From an uncultured beta proteobacterium (GTDB lineage Bacteria > Pseudomonadota > Gammaproteobacteria > Burkholderiales > Rhodocyclaceae): DNA of 53,934 bases. The notes beneath the pieces were generated by a model that was not told the origin of the DNA, searched no databases, and worked only from the letters and a program-made list of their open reading frames with translations. The translations under genes and the position numbers were made by a program. Location: NCBI GenBank assembly GCA_903886975.1, contig CAISOB010000081.1:1-53934 (forward strand). Reading direction: 5' to 3'. Shown piece after piece: positions 43,357 through 53,432 of this stretch; the stretch's first letter is position 1, and the number at the start of each line of letters is the position of its first letter.

Positions 43357-43596
43357 ATGGGAAGTTTCAGTATCTGGCACTGGCTGATCGTTCTGGTCAT
43401 CGTCATGCTCATCTTCGGCACCAAGAAGCTGCGCAACATCGGCGAGGACCTGGGCGGCGCCGTGAAGGGCTTCAAGGAAGGCATGAAGTCGGCCGAGGAA
43501 AAGAATAACCAGGCGAATGGTTCGCCGATTCCGCCGCAGCAGGTGAGCGGCGGTCAGACCATCGAGGGTGAGGTCAAAGAGAAGACCAAGTCCTGA
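43357..43596 (+). CDS. tatA: TatA, twin-arginine translocase pore subunit
   Basis: The 79-residue protein has a short N-terminal membrane helix ([16 protein letters not shown]), then [23 protein letters not shown], the conserved hinge and amphipathic helix of TatA, and a polar tail. A good ribosome site (AAAGGAGA) precedes it. It overlaps tatB by 1 bp. Confidence 0.95.
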   Translation: MGSFSIWHWLIVLVIVMLIFGTKKLRNIGEDLGGAVKGFKEGMKSAEEKNNQANGSPIPPQQVSGGQTIEGEVKEKTKS

Positions 43597-44024
43597 TGTT
43601 CGACGTCGGTTTCTCCGAGCTGGTGGTCATCGGCATCGTCGCCCTGGTGGTGATCGGGCCCGAGCGCCTGCCCAAGGTGGCGCGCACGGCCGGGCATCTG
43701 CTCGGGCGCTTGCAGCGTTACGTCAATGACGTCAAAGCCGACATCAACCGCGAGATGCAGCTCGACGAACTGAAGAAGCTGCAAAGCGAGCTGCAGGATT
43801 CGGCGCGCAGCTTCGAGCACAGCCTCAACAACGAATTGACGACGGTGCAACAAATCGCCGATCAGAGCGTCGCCTCGGTCAAGGACGCGGTGACCGCGGT
43901 CGGTGCAGATCCGGTCGAGCCGCTACCCGCCGAGCATGCTGCCGAGTCGCCGCCAGCCGTAACTGCCGCGGCGCCGTCGCCTGCCCCGGCCGCCGCGCCA
44001 TCGGTACCCGAACACAAGGCCTGA
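43596..44024 (+). CDS. tatB: TatB, twin-arginine receptor subunit
   Basis: The 142-residue protein starts [26 protein letters not shown], the TatB signature with Glu8 in the membrane helix and the GPERLP turn, followed by an amphipathic helix, a long coiled region and an Ala/Pro-rich tail. It forms the substrate-binding complex with TatC. Confidence 0.95.
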   Translation: MFDVGFSELVVIGIVALVVIGPERLPKVARTAGHLLGRLQRYVNDVKADINREMQLDELKKLQSELQDSARSFEHSLNNELTTVQQIADQSVASVKDAVTAVGADPVEPLPAEHAAESPPAVTAAAPSPAPAAAPSVPEHKA

Positions 44025-44031
44025 ACCTGGC

Positions 44032-44790
44032 ATGAGCCAATCGGAAGAGTCCTTTCTCTCGCATCTGATCGAGTTGCGCGATCGCCTGATCCGTTCAATG
44101 GTGGCCGTCGGCATCGTTTTCGTCTGCCTTTTCCCGTGGGCCAAGGAACTCTACGCGCTGCTCGCCCAGCCGCTCCTGGCGACGTTGCCGCGCGGCGGAC
44201 AGATGATCGCCACGGACGTCGTCGGTGTTTTTCTGGTGCCGATGAAAGTGGCCCTGATGGTCGCTTTCCTGATCGCCCTGCCTTACGTTCTCTATCAGGT
44301 CTGGGCTTTTGTCGCACCCGGCCTGTATGCGCACGAAAAGAAGCTGGCGCTGCCGCTGGTCGCGTCAAGTGTCATCCTCTTCTTCATCGGTATGGCTTTC
44401 GCCTATTTCCTGGTTTTCCCGATGGTTTTCGGCTTCATGTCCAAGGTGGCGCCCGAGGGAGTCGCCTGGATGACCGACATCGAAAAATATCTGTCCTTCG
44501 TGATGACCAGTTTTATCGCCTTCGGCGTCACCTTTGAAGTGCCGGTAATCGTCGTCGTTCTGGTCAGGATGGGCATCGTCGAACTGACCACCCTCAGATC
44601 ATGGCGGCCCTACGTGATCGTCGGCGCCTTCGTCGTCGGCGCCATCTTCACGCCGCCGGACGTGATTTCGCAGCTGATGCTGGCCATTCCGCTTTGCCTG
44701 CTTTATGAACTGGGGATGCTGCTGGCGCGTTTTGTAAGCCGAACGCAAGCCGGCACCGAACTCGCGCCGCGAACACTCGACGAGAGCTGA
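44032..44790 (+). CDS. tatC: TatC, twin-arginine signal receptor and core
   Basis: The 252-residue, six-helix membrane protein has the conserved start SFLSHLIELRDRLIRS and motifs LPYVLYQVWAFVAPGLYAHEKK, FAYFLVFPMVFGFM, and FGVTFEVPVIVVVLV with the key Glu. It is the last gene of the his-hinT-tat series; the end is convergent with the c-di-GMP gene, 5 bp apart. Confidence 0.95.
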   Translation: MSQSEESFLSHLIELRDRLIRSMVAVGIVFVCLFPWAKELYALLAQPLLATLPRGGQMIATDVVGVFLVPMKVALMVAFLIALPYVLYQVWAFVAPGLYAHEKKLALPLVASSVILFFIGMAFAYFLVFPMVFGFMSKVAPEGVAWMTDIEKYLSFVMTSFIAFGVTFEVPVIVVVLVRMGIVELTTLRSWRPYVIVGAFVVGAIFTPPDVISQLMLAIPLCLLYELGMLLARFVSRTQAGTELAPRTLDES

Positions 44791-44795
44791 ACCGC

Positions 44796-47012
44796 TCAGG
44801 CGCTGATCGCCTGCTTCTCACGCAAGAGTTCGATGAACTTGTGGCGCGGCAGCGGCTGATGATAGAAATAGCCCTGCATGATGGTGCACCCGGACTGCTC
44901 GAGATAGAGTGCCTGGGTCGCGGTCTCGACGCCCTCGGCGATGAGTTTGAGGCCGAGGCCGCGGGCAATCGAAATAATCGCCAGAACGACCGGGAAATGG
45001 CCGCTCGCCGAGTGAATCTGCTTGACGAAGGATTGATCGATCTTGATCGTGTGCACCGGGAATCGATGCAGATACGATAGCGACGAGTAGCCGGTTCCGA
45101 AGTCGTCGATGGCGATGCTGACGCCGAGCTGGCACAGCTTGTTGAGTTGCTCGATCGCATGCTGCGGGTTGCGGATGCAGATGTTCTCGGTAATCTCGGC
45201 CTCGATCTGCGACGGCGAAATGCCGTAGTGCTGCAAGACGCGGCGCATCTTGTCGAAAAAGTCGCGACGGTCGAGATAGTGCGGCGAGATATTCAGCGAC
45301 AGGCGGATCGGATCGCCCCCCGCCGCATTGCATTGCGCGAGGTCGCGACACAGTGTTGCCAGCATCCAGTCGCTGATCGGGATCATCAACCCGTTTTCTT
45401 CGGCAAACGGCAGGAAGTCGCCGGCTGCCAGCAAGCCGCGATCCGGATGATTCCAGCGCATCAGGGCTTCGGCGCCGACAACCCCGCCGCTTCGCGCATC
45501 GACCTGCGGCTGGTAATAGATTTCGAGTTCATTTTGGTCCAGCGCCCGCCGCAGGCTTTGTTCGAGGACAATCTTCTGGTGTGACGCGTCGCGCATCGAA
45601 CAGTCATAGAAAGCGTGTCCGTTCTTGCCCTGCGCTTTGACGTGATACATCGCCATGTCGGCGTGGCGCAGCAGTTCGTCGATCGATTCGCCGTCGGCCG
45701 GATAGACGGCGATGCCGATGCTGGCCGAAACGTACACTTCATCGCCGTCGAGCGTGAATGGCCGGCGCAGCGACTCGAGAAACTTGTCGGCGATGATTTC
45801 GGCATCCTGCCGGTCGCGCAGCTCCGGCAGGACCGCCGTGAATTCGTCGCCGCCCAGCCGGGCCAGCGTGTCGCCGCGGCGCAGGCACTCTTTCAGCCGG
45901 CCGGCGAGCTGTTGCAGCAATTCGTCGCCCTTGACGTGGCCCAGGGTGTCGTTGACCAGCTTGAAGCGGTCGAGGTCGACGAACATGATCGCCAGGTCGC
46001 TTTCGTTGCGCTTGGCCTGGATCACCGCCAGGCCGAGCCGGTCCATGAACAGAATGCGGTTCGGCAAGTCGGTCAGGATGTCGTGGTAAGCCTGGTATGA
46101 AATCAGTTCTTCGGCGCGCTTGCGGTCGGTGATGTCGCGGGCCACGCCATAGGTGCCGAAAAACTCGCGCTTGCTCACCTCCTCGCCTAGGGAATACATG
46201 CCCATGGAATTAAACGAGATGGTCATCAGGGCATTCTCGAAGGTGCGCTCCTGATCCTTGTCGTTAGCGCTCTTGAGACGCAGTTCGACGTTGCGCGAAG
46301 CGCGTTCGCCGACCCGCCGCTCATTGAAGACGTAGCGCGCCCGCTCGAGATCCTCGTCGTGAATCAGCGCCGAATAGTGCTTGCCGATCAGATCGTCGCG
46401 ACCAAATCCGAGCAGTTGTTCGATGCGGTCGTTGACGAAGGTGAATCGCCCTTCCTGGTCTATCGTGTAAATGATGTCGGGTGAGGAATCGACGAGGTAA
46501 CGGTAAAGCTTTTCCGAACACTCGAGACGCCAGGCAATGCTGCGGTTCTCGCTTTCGAGGCGGCGCTGGCGCAGCGCGTTGTCGACGGTATTGAGCAGCT
46601 CTTCGCGCGAATAAGGCTTGCGCAGGTAGTCGTAAGCGCCGCGCTTGAGCGCGCCGATCGCCGCGTCGATGCCGCTGTCGCCGCTGAGCACGATGACCTT
46701 GGCATCGATGCCGCGGGTCTTGATGAAATCCATGATTTCATGGCCGGAGAGGTCGGGCAGCCGCAAGTCGAGCAGCACCAGATCGAATTGCATCTTGGAG
46801 AGCTCTTCGATCGCCGCCGCGCCGCAAGCCGCCGTAACCAGCTGGTAGGCACCGTCCTTGAGCAGTTCGCAAAGGCTGCTCAACAGCCGCGGCTCGTCGT
46901 CCACCAGCAGCAGCCGCGGCGCGCCGGCCGCGGCGGCAAGCGGCGGCAGGTCGGTAGCGCCGAGCGCAAAGTTAAGTGCGGCCGTGTCGTCTGCGGATAT
47001 CTCGCTCATCAT
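44796..47012 (-). CDS. Response regulator with PAS, GGDEF and EAL domains
   Basis: The 738-residue protein has an N-terminal receiver domain (LLLVDDEPRLL, phosphoacceptor Asp82 in LVLLDLRLP), a PAS domain (about 150-260, SSPDIIYTIDQEGRFTFVNDRIEQLLGF), a GGDEF domain (LARLGGDEFTAVLPE near 385-398) and an EAL domain (GAEALMRWNHPDRG near 512, IDDFGTGYSSLSYL, IAEGVET). Both active-site motifs look intact, so it may make and degrade c-di-GMP; net activity is unknown. It is not linked to a DNA-binding domain. It starts 4 bp after the kinase gene, so the two are cotranscribed and the receiver is its likely target. Confidence 0.92.
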   Translation of the reverse strand: MMSEISADDTAALNFALGATDLPPLAAAAGAPRLLLVDDEPRLLSSLCELLKDGAYQLVTAACGAAAIEELSKMQFDLVLLDLRLPDLSGHEIMDFIKTRGIDAKVIVLSGDSGIDAAIGALKRGAYDYLRKPYSREELLNTVDNALRQRRLESENRSIAWRLECSEKLYRYLVDSSPDIIYTIDQEGRFTFVNDRIEQLLGFGRDDLIGKHYSALIHDEDLERARYVFNERRVGERASRNVELRLKSANDKDQERTFENALMTISFNSMGMYSLGEEVSKREFFGTYGVARDITDRKRAEELISYQAYHDILTDLPNRILFMDRLGLAVIQAKRNESDLAIMFVDLDRFKLVNDTLGHVKGDELLQQLAGRLKECLRRGDTLARLGGDEFTAVLPELRDRQDAEIIADKFLESLRRPFTLDGDEVYVSASIGIAVYPADGESIDELLRHADMAMYHVKAQGKNGHAFYDCSMRDASHQKIVLEQSLRRALDQNELEIYYQPQVDARSGGVVGAEALMRWNHPDRGLLAAGDFLPFAEENGLMIPISDWMLATLCRDLAQCNAAGGDPIRLSLNISPHYLDRRDFFDKMRRVLQHYGISPSQIEAEITENICIRNPQHAIEQLNKLCQLGVSIAIDDFGTGYSSLSYLHRFPVHTIKIDQSFVKQIHSASGHFPVVLAIISIARGLGLKLIAEGVETATQALYLEQSGCTIMQGYFYHQPLPRHKFIELLREKQAISA

Positions 47013-47016
47013 TGCC

Positions 47017-49167
47017 TCAGACCGGATTCTGCACCGCTGTGCCCTGCTCGGGAACGTCGCGAACCGGGAACAGCATTTCAAACGATGTGCCCTTGGGGCT
47101 GCTGCGGCAGGCGATGAATCCCCGCGCCTTCTTGACCAGGCCGTACACGATGGACAGTCCCAATCCTTGATGCCCCTCGCCTTTGGTGCTGCGCACCGGC
47201 GCGAAGATGTGCGCGAGAACTTCGGGCGGTATGCCCGGCCCGCTGTCCTTGACGCACAGCTCGGCGTACAGGCGACCATCGCGGTTCACCTGACCGCTGC
47301 TGGCGATCTCGACTTCGCCGCCGGCCGGCATCGCCTCGATCGCATTCTTGACCAGGTTGACCAGGATCTGCTTGAGCGCGTCGGCACCGCTCTCGACCTG
47401 ACAGGGCAGGTCCATCGTATTGGCGACGATCTGCATCCCGGCGGGAAGGTACTCGGTATCGTGAAACAACCGGACCGTATCGCGCACGACACGATTGACT
47501 TCACTGCCGACCTCGCGCGGCGCCGGCTTCAGCTCCGCAAGCCCGTTGATGATCTGCCCGACGCGATCGATTTCCTCGTTGAGAATGGATATCTCGCCGA
47601 GCACGGGCTCTTTTTTTTCCAGCTTGCGGTCGAGTACGCCGAGGTAGTTCTTGATGATCGACAGCGGATTGTTCACTTCATGCACGACCCGGCGTGTCGC
47701 CTCGCGAAATTCGTCGCCGACGCTCGACGCCCGGCGCGCGGCCTCGCCGCGTTCGCCGCGCGCTGTCTCGAGCGCCGCTGCGGCCTGCTCGCCGAACGAC
47801 AGCAGGAAGCGCTCGCGGATCTGCAGACCCGGCACCTGAAAGTGCCCGACGCCGCCGATCAAGACGCCGAGGCACGCCGTCCCGGCGTTGAGCGGAACGC
47901 AGACGAGCGCGTCGCTGGCCAATACGCGCAGCAGCTGCTGTTCGGCAATCCACAACGGATTGCCGCTCTTGCTGATGAACGCGGGGCGCCCTTGCACCGC
48001 GGCTGCGGCAATGGCGCCGCCGCCGCCGAGCGCAATGGAAAACTCGGCCAGTCGTTGCTGCGCTTCGCCGACGGGGACACCAACGAGCGCCTGCCGCTTG
48101 GCGTTGAGCAGCAGAACGATGGTGTCTTCGAAATCAAAGAGAATGCGCGCCGAGCGGCTGATTGTTTCGAGCAAGGTGCTTTCGCTACCCTGCTGCCGCT
48201 CGAACGAACGGGCGGCGTCGGAGACGAGCACCAGATTGCGCACCTCGGCGGAGAGCTGTTGCTGGACCGGGTCCTGCGGCGGCGCTGCGCCGGCGGAGAC
48301 GCTCGGTTCGATCGATTCGTCGACGCCGGAAAGATCGATGCCCAGGTAATCCGCGGACTTCTTGACCTGCGAGCTCGCGCCGAGGACGATATTCTGCAAC
48401 TGTGCGGCCTCGATTCCGCAGAGCAAGCCGGCGGCTTCGACTGCCGGATGGTCATCGCCGTAATTGCTCAGCAAATGCGCCAGCAGAACGATGCGCACCA
48501 GCGGATGTGCGGATTCCAATCGAGCCGCGGGTTCGTGGTGGTAGAGCGCGCTGTCGGCGAGGAACGAATCGAGGTTCCAGCGCCCGATCAGCCAGGCGCC
48601 TGCCTCTGTATGGGTAATCTTCAGCGTGCTTTGCTCGGCCGCGCAGAGCAGCTCGTCATCGGGTGCGTGGAAATTCGCGGCATAGGCATCGGGCGCGGTG
48701 GACAGCAAGGCCAGCCGCCCGACGTCGTGCAGCAGTCCGCCGAGGTAGGCCTCTTCGAGCTGCGAGTAGCCCGTCTTTTCGGCAATCTCCCGCGCCATGA
48801 CGGCCGCCGAGAGCGAATGCTTCCAGAAAGAGCGAAGGTCGGTATGCTTGGCCTGCGAAAAATTGTTGAAGACCTGAAACACCGACTGGCTGATGACCAG
48901 GGTCTTGATCATGTCGGCGCCGAGGGTCATCACCGACTGTTCGAGGCCGACCCGGCGCGTGTCGCGATGATAGGCCGAGCTGTTGGCGACGGCGAGGATC
49001 TTGCTGGTCATGCCCGGGTCCTGGGCAACAAGTTCGGCCAGCTCGGCCATCCCGACGGACTCGGTCTGGCATTGCTCAATCAGCTTGAGCAGAATCTGCG
49101 GCATCGCCGGAAGACGGGCGACCAGCAAACTGTTGCGGATATCCGAATCAGCCTGAGGCATGGTCAT
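47017..49167 (-). CDS. HDOD-GAF-histidine kinase
   Basis: The 716-residue protein begins with an HDOD domain (LLVARLPAMPQILLKLIEQCQ, LVAQDPGMTSKILAVANSSAY, YLGGLLHDVGRLALL), continues with a GAF-like domain (about 325-480) and ends with a kinase core. The H-box is RRVVHEVNNPLSIIKNYLG with His near 496; the N-box is VNLVKNAIEAMPAGG and the G-box region EGHQGLGLSIVYGLV. There is no membrane segment, so it senses internal signals. ATG 49167 was chosen over an upstream extension of 22 unlikely residues. It sits directly upstream of the receiver-GGDEF-EAL gene and probably phosphorylates that protein. Confidence 0.9.
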   Translation of the reverse strand: MTMPQADSDIRNSLLVARLPAMPQILLKLIEQCQTESVGMAELAELVAQDPGMTSKILAVANSSAYHRDTRRVGLEQSVMTLGADMIKTLVISQSVFQVFNNFSQAKHTDLRSFWKHSLSAAVMAREIAEKTGYSQLEEAYLGGLLHDVGRLALLSTAPDAYAANFHAPDDELLCAAEQSTLKITHTEAGAWLIGRWNLDSFLADSALYHHEPAARLESAHPLVRIVLLAHLLSNYGDDHPAVEAAGLLCGIEAAQLQNIVLGASSQVKKSADYLGIDLSGVDESIEPSVSAGAAPPQDPVQQQLSAEVRNLVLVSDAARSFERQQGSESTLLETISRSARILFDFEDTIVLLLNAKRQALVGVPVGEAQQRLAEFSIALGGGGAIAAAAVQGRPAFISKSGNPLWIAEQQLLRVLASDALVCVPLNAGTACLGVLIGGVGHFQVPGLQIRERFLLSFGEQAAAALETARGERGEAARRASSVGDEFREATRRVVHEVNNPLSIIKNYLGVLDRKLEKKEPVLGEISILNEEIDRVGQIINGLAELKPAPREVGSEVNRVVRDTVRLFHDTEYLPAGMQIVANTMDLPCQVESGADALKQILVNLVKNAIEAMPAGGEVEIASSGQVNRDGRLYAELCVKDSGPGIPPEVLAHIFAPVRSTKGEGHQGLGLSIVYGLVKKARGFIACRSSPKGTSFEMLFPVRDVPEQGTAVQNPV

Positions 49168-49396
49168 GCGAAACTGCCGCCGTAAAACCGGGGCGTCTGC
49201 AAACGCCGACACTCGGCGCAATTGCCAGACCATTTCGAACCCGGATCATCGACCGCAGGAATCCCCCCTTGTATTATTCGCTGCTTGTTGCTGCTCGCGT
49301 GATGATACAAGAATAGCTCGCCGACAACCAGCATTATGACGAGCCGTTCCGGCCGAGCGCGCCTTTGCAGTGGATTATGCTCTGGCGCCCACCGGC
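49168..49396. promoter_or_regulatory. Leader region of the kinase-diguanylate cyclase operon
   Basis: This 229-bp gap lies between the end of the protease gene and the kinase start, both on the minus strand. It holds an imperfect long inverted repeat, CTTGTATTATTCGC paired with GCGTGATGATACAAG (about 49269-49312), interrupted by a TGCTTGTTGCTGCT segment. It could be a regulatory dyad or the protease terminator; no clear -35/-10 pair was found. No other gene was seen. Confidence 0.3.
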
Positions 49397-50566
49397 CTAC
49401 TCGCCGGCACGGCGCAGCGGCGGCCGCTTGCCGATGCGCACCGAGGCGTCGACCAGCGCTCCTTGCCGGCGCAACTTGAACGCCACCATTTCGCCGGGCT
49501 TCTGGCGGGCGATCAACTCGAGCATGACCTGCGGATCGCTGACCGCTTTGCCGTCGACCGCGAGCAGGACATCGCCGGGCTTGATGCCGCCGAGGTCGGC
49601 CGGGCTGCCGCGTTGCACGCCGGCGATCAGCGCGCCATCGCGGTCGGGCAGGCCGAAGGACTCGGCGAGTTCGCGGGTGATCTCCTGCGCCTCGACGCCG
49701 ATCCAGCCGCGTGTGACGGTGCCGTTCTGGATGATCTGCTCCATCACGTTCCTGGCCGTCGACACCGGGATGGCGAAGCCGATGCCGAGCGAACCGCCGG
49801 AGCGCGAATAGATCGCCGTGTTGATTCCGACCAGATTGCCGCTGCTGTCGATCAGGGCGCCGCCCGAGTTGCCGGGGTTGATCGCCGCGTCGGTCTGGAT
49901 GAAATTCTCGAAGGTATTGATCCCGAGGTGCGAGCGGCCGAGCGCCGAGACGATGCCCATGGTCACCGTCTGGCCGACGCCGAAGGGATTGCCGATCGCC
50001 AGAACGACATCGCCGACGCCGACATTCTCCATCTGCGCCAGGGTGATTGCCGGCAACTTGAGCTTCCCCGACTTGTCGGCGGCAATTTGCAGCACCGCGA
50101 GATCGGTTTCCGGATCGCCGCCGACGAGGCGCGCCTTGAAATTGCGCCCATCGTCGAGGGCCACCTCGATCTGGTCGGCGCCGTCGACGACATGGAAATT
50201 GGTCAGAATGTAGCCATTGGCGCTGACGATGACGCCCGAGCCCAGCCCGGATTTCGTCTGCCCTTCGGATTGCGGAACCTCGCCGAAAAAATGCCGGAAA
50301 AGCGGATCGTCGATCAACGGGTGACGCGGTGCCCGGACATTCTGCAGAGTGAAGATATGCACGACCGATGGCAGCGCTTTTCTCGCGGCATCACGATACG
50401 AGCCGCTGGCGGCGGGTGGCGCGACGCCTTTCGCCGATTCCTGCAGGGCGACGACGCTCATGCCGGTCGGTTTGCCTAGCCATTCGGGCTTGAGCGTCGC
50501 GATGACAAAAAAGACGGCAAGACTTATGGTGACGCTTTGTGCAAAAATGAACCAAAGTCGGCGCAT
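49397..50566 (-). CDS. DegS/AlgW-like periplasmic serine protease with one PDZ domain
   Basis: The 389-residue protein has an N-terminal membrane anchor ([20 protein letters not shown]), a trypsin-like domain with the triad His125 ([10 protein letters not shown]), Asp155 (DLAVLQI) and Ser234 ([11 protein letters not shown]), and a single PDZ domain ([40 protein letters not shown]). One PDZ plus a membrane anchor is the DegS/AlgW type, which cleaves the anti-sigma factor RseA in envelope stress. No rpoE or rse gene is nearby. It is divergent from the Nif3-family gene across 25 bp. Confidence 0.92.
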   Translation of the reverse strand: MRRLWFIFAQSVTISLAVFFVIATLKPEWLGKPTGMSVVALQESAKGVAPPAASGSYRDAARKALPSVVHIFTLQNVRAPRHPLIDDPLFRHFFGEVPQSEGQTKSGLGSGVIVSANGYILTNFHVVDGADQIEVALDDGRNFKARLVGGDPETDLAVLQIAADKSGKLKLPAITLAQMENVGVGDVVLAIGNPFGVGQTVTMGIVSALGRSHLGINTFENFIQTDAAINPGNSGGALIDSSGNLVGINTAIYSRSGGSLGIGFAIPVSTARNVMEQIIQNGTVTRGWIGVEAQEITRELAESFGLPDRDGALIAGVQRGSPADLGGIKPGDVLLAVDGKAVSDPQVMLELIARQKPGEMVAFKLRRQGALVDASVRIGKRPPLRRAGE

Positions 50567-50591
50567 GGAAAACCGGAATCCCAAGAAATCA

Positions 50592-51338
50592 ATGCAACGT
50601 GAAGAACTGACCCGCTACCTCGACGCACTGCTAGATTCGGCGCGCTTTAGCGATTATTGCCCAAACGGCCTGCAAGTGGAAGGTCGCGGGCAGGTGCAGC
50701 GCGTCGTCGCTGGCGTGAGCGCCAGCCAGGCGTTGGTCGACGCGGCGATCGCGTCGCATGCCGATGCGCTGCTCGTGCACCACGGCTGGTTCTGGCGTGG
50801 CGAGGACAGGCGCGTCATCGGCATACGCAAGACGCGCCTGCAGTCGCTACTGGCGCATGACATCAACCTGATCGCCTATCACCTGCCGCTCGACGCGCAC
50901 GGCGAACTGGGCAACAACGCGCAACTCGCGCGGCATCTGGGCTGGTCCGTGGCCGGGCGCTTCGGCGAGCAGGACGTCGGCTGGCATGGCCGCACGGCGG
51001 AAACGACAACGCTCGCCCAACTTGGCGTCCGCGTAGCAGCGGAATTGCGCCGCCAGCCGCAGATTATCGGCGAGCCCGAGCGCCTGGTGCGCCGCGTCGC
51101 CTGGTGTTCGGGCGGCGGGCAAGGCATTTTCGAAGCGGCGCTGGCGCAGGGCGTCGACGTCTTTCTTTCCGGCGAGATCGTCGAGCAGAATGTGCATCTG
51201 GCGCGCGAATCCGGCGTCGCTTTCATTGCCGCCGGCCACCACGCCACCGAGCGCTACGGCGTGCAGGCGCTGGCCGCGCACCTTGCCGAGCGCTTCGGTC
51301 TCGAGTGCGAGTTCGTCGATATCGACAATCCGGTTTGA
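50592..51338 (+). CDS. Nif3-family dinuclear metal-binding protein
   Basis: The 248-residue Nif3/YbgI-like protein has the conserved start [29 protein letters not shown], the metal ligands in [12 protein letters not shown] (His pair), [10 protein letters not shown] and [16 protein letters not shown]. The family is often called GTP cyclohydrolase I type 2, but that activity is disputed; its function remains unclear. ATG 50592 is used; ATG 50565 would overlap the start of the protease gene on the opposite strand. Confidence 0.9.
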   Translation: MQREELTRYLDALLDSARFSDYCPNGLQVEGRGQVQRVVAGVSASQALVDAAIASHADALLVHHGWFWRGEDRRVIGIRKTRLQSLLAHDINLIAYHLPLDAHGELGNNAQLARHLGWSVAGRFGEQDVGWHGRTAETTTLAQLGVRVAAELRRQPQIIGEPERLVRRVAWCSGGGQGIFEAALAQGVDVFLSGEIVEQNVHLARESGVAFIAAGHHATERYGVQALAAHLAERFGLECEFVDIDNPV

Positions 51339-51360
51339 GTTTCTTTTCTTTGGAGCTAAT

Positions 51361-52059
51361 ATGAACTACGTTTTTCCGCCTGCAGTGCAAGTCGTTCTCC
51401 CGGTCGCCGGCGGCGACGCGGTGTTCCCGGTGCGCCGTGTTTATTGTGTCGGCCAGAACTACGCCGCGCATTCAGTTGAAATGGGCGTCGACGCGCGCGA
51501 GGAGCCCTTCTTTTTCAGCAAGCCGGCCGACGCGCTGGTTCCCGGCGGCGGCGATATCGTCTATCCGCCGATGACCAGCAATTTGCAGCATGAAGTCGAA
51601 CTCGTCGTCGCGCTCGGCAAAGGCGGCGCGAATATCGCGGTCGAGCAGGCGCTTTCCTGCGTATACGCCTATGCCATCGGTTTTGACCTGACGCGCCGCG
51701 ATCTGCAGGCCCGCGCCAAGGAAAAGAAGCAGCCGTGGGAGATGGGCAAGGGGCTCGATCAGGGGGGGCCGATCGGCGCTCTGGTGCCGGTAGGAGAAGG
51801 CGCCCACCCGGCCGGCGGCGCGATCTGGCTCAAGGTCAACGGCGAATTGCGGCAGAGCGGTGATCTTGCGCAAATGATCTGGAGCGTCGCCGAAATCATC
51901 GCCAAGCTGTCGAGCTATGTCCGCCTCGCGGCGGGCGACCTGATCTTCACCGGCACCCCGTCGGGGGTGTCGACGATCGTCGTCGGCGATGTGCTGGAGG
52001 GCGGCATTGACGGTTTCGGAGAACTGAAGATCAGGCTGGTCGCGCCGGGTCAGCGCTAA
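51361..52059 (+). CDS. Fumarylacetoacetate hydrolase-family protein
   Basis: The 232-residue protein has the FAH beta-sandwich with typical motifs: RRVYCVGQNYAAHSVEMG, FFFSKPADALVPGGG, LQHEVELVVALGKGG and YAIGFDLTRRDLQ, the Glu/Glu/Asp metal ligands. Related enzymes are fumarylpyruvate or acylpyruvate hydrolases, or oxaloacetate tautomerase/decarboxylase; the substrate cannot be decided here. It lies 22 bp after the Nif3 gene. Confidence 0.92.
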   Translation: MNYVFPPAVQVVLPVAGGDAVFPVRRVYCVGQNYAAHSVEMGVDAREEPFFFSKPADALVPGGGDIVYPPMTSNLQHEVELVVALGKGGANIAVEQALSCVYAYAIGFDLTRRDLQARAKEKKQPWEMGKGLDQGGPIGALVPVGEGAHPAGGAIWLKVNGELRQSGDLAQMIWSVAEIIAKLSSYVRLAAGDLIFTGTPSGVSTIVVGDVLEGGIDGFGELKIRLVAPGQR

Positions 52060-52070
52060 AGTATTCGCGC

Positions 52071-53432
52071 TTGAGCGATTCGCCGAGGGTTTTCGCCCGC
52101 CAGTCCCGCGCTATCCTGTGCCACGCCGCGCCGATGCTGATCGCCCAGCTCGCGGCTATGGGCATGGTGGTGATCGATACCGTGCTGCTCGGGCATTACG
52201 GCACCGAGGATCTCGCGGCGGTTGCGGTCGGCAGCGGGATCTACGTCGCGGTGCTCGTCGCTCTGGCCGGCATTGTCCAGGCCGTCGCGCCCATCGTGGC
52301 ACAGCGCAAGGGCGCCGGGCGCGATGGCGAAATCGCCGGCTGTCTGCAGCAGGCATTCTGGCTGGCGGCTCTCCTGACGGTGCCTGCCATCCTCTTTCTC
52401 CGCCATCCCGACGCGCTGCTCGGCCTCGCGACGATCGCCCCGGGGATTGAAACCAAGGTGCGCGCCTATCTGGCGCTGCTCGCCTGGGGAGTTCCGGCCG
52501 CACTGCTGTATCGAACCTTCTACGCCTTTGCCAACGCGCTCGGGCAGCCGCGGCCGCTAATGATCATTTCCCTGGTCAGCACGCTGCTGCACGGGGTCGT
52601 CGCCTGGCTGCTGGTGAGCGGCCGCTTCGCCGCGCCGGCAGTCGGCGATCTGACCGGGGTGCTCGGCTGCGGCGCCTCGAACGTCCTGGTCGGCTGGTTC
52701 GCGCTTGGCTGTGGCGCCGTACATATGGTGGGCAGCCCGGCCTTCGCGCCGTATCGGCTGCTCGATGGCTGGCAGGCGCCGCGCCGCGCGGCGCAGGGCG
52801 AGCTGCTGTGGCTCGGATTGCCGATGGGATTTTCGACGCTGGTCGAGATTTCCGCGTTTACGCTGATCGCGCTCTTTGTCGCCCAGCTCGGCGTGACCGT
52901 CGTCGCCGGCCACCGCATCGTCGCCAACCTCGCGGCGATTTGCTACATGCTGCCGCTCGCCCTCGGCATGGCTACGCTGGCGCATGCCGGGCAGGCGGCC
53001 GGCGCGCACGACTGGCGCCGTGCCCGCGCTGCCGCAGGCGCCGGCCTACTGCTCGCCGGCGCGCTAGCCGTCGTCCTCGGCGCGCTGCTGTGGCTGACGG
53101 CGCAGGCCGTCATTGCGGCGTATACAAGCGACCCGGCGGTGCGTGCGGTGGCGCTTTCGCTGATCGCGTACGTGGCCATCTACCAGGTCTTCGATGCGCT
53201 GCAGACGGTTGCCGCCTATGCCTTGCGCGGCTATCAGATCACTCTTGTTCCGATGCTCGTGCACATCGTCTGCTTCTGGCTGGTCGGCCTGCTCGGCGGC
53301 TGGTGGCTCGCTTTCGGCATCGCCGCGCCGCTCGGTGTCGCCGGCTTCTGGATCGCCGGGGTGGCCAGCGTGGTGCTCGCCGCCGCCTTGCTTGGCGGCC
53401 TGCTCTGGCGGGCTGTGGACGCTTTGCGTTAA
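52071..53432 (+). CDS. MATE-family multidrug/cation exporter
   Basis: The 453-residue protein has 12 membrane helices in two MatE repeats (MLIAQLAAMGMVVIDTVLLGHYG; then LLWLGLPMGFSTLVEISAFTLIALFVAQLG with AGHRIVANLAAICYMLPLALGMA). It exports drugs or metabolites against sodium or protons, NorM group. The start is TTG 52071 in an otherwise strong context; a later ATG is not supported by alignment to the first helix. It is probably cotranscribed with the FAH gene. Confidence 0.9.
   Translation: MSDSPRVFARQSRAILCHAAPMLIAQLAAMGMVVIDTVLLGHYGTEDLAAVAVGSGIYVAVLVALAGIVQAVAPIVAQRKGAGRDGEIAGCLQQAFWLAALLTVPAILFLRHPDALLGLATIAPGIETKVRAYLALLAWGVPAALLYRTFYAFANALGQPRPLMIISLVSTLLHGVVAWLLVSGRFAAPAVGDLTGVLGCGASNVLVGWFALGCGAVHMVGSPAFAPYRLLDGWQAPRRAAQGELLWLGLPMGFSTLVEISAFTLIALFVAQLGVTVVAGHRIVANLAAICYMLPLALGMATLAHAGQAAGAHDWRRARAAAGAGLLLAGALAVVLGALLWLTAQAVIAAYTSDPAVRAVALSLIAYVAIYQVFDALQTVAAYALRGYQITLVPMLVHIVCFWLVGLLGGWWLAFGIAAPLGVAGFWIAGVASVVLAAALLGGLLWRAVDALR

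Noticed and set aside
46858..49185. A 775-codon open frame on the plus strand opposite the HDOD-kinase gene
   Set aside because: Antisense shadow; the minus-strand kinase has HDOD, H-, N- and G-box motifs.
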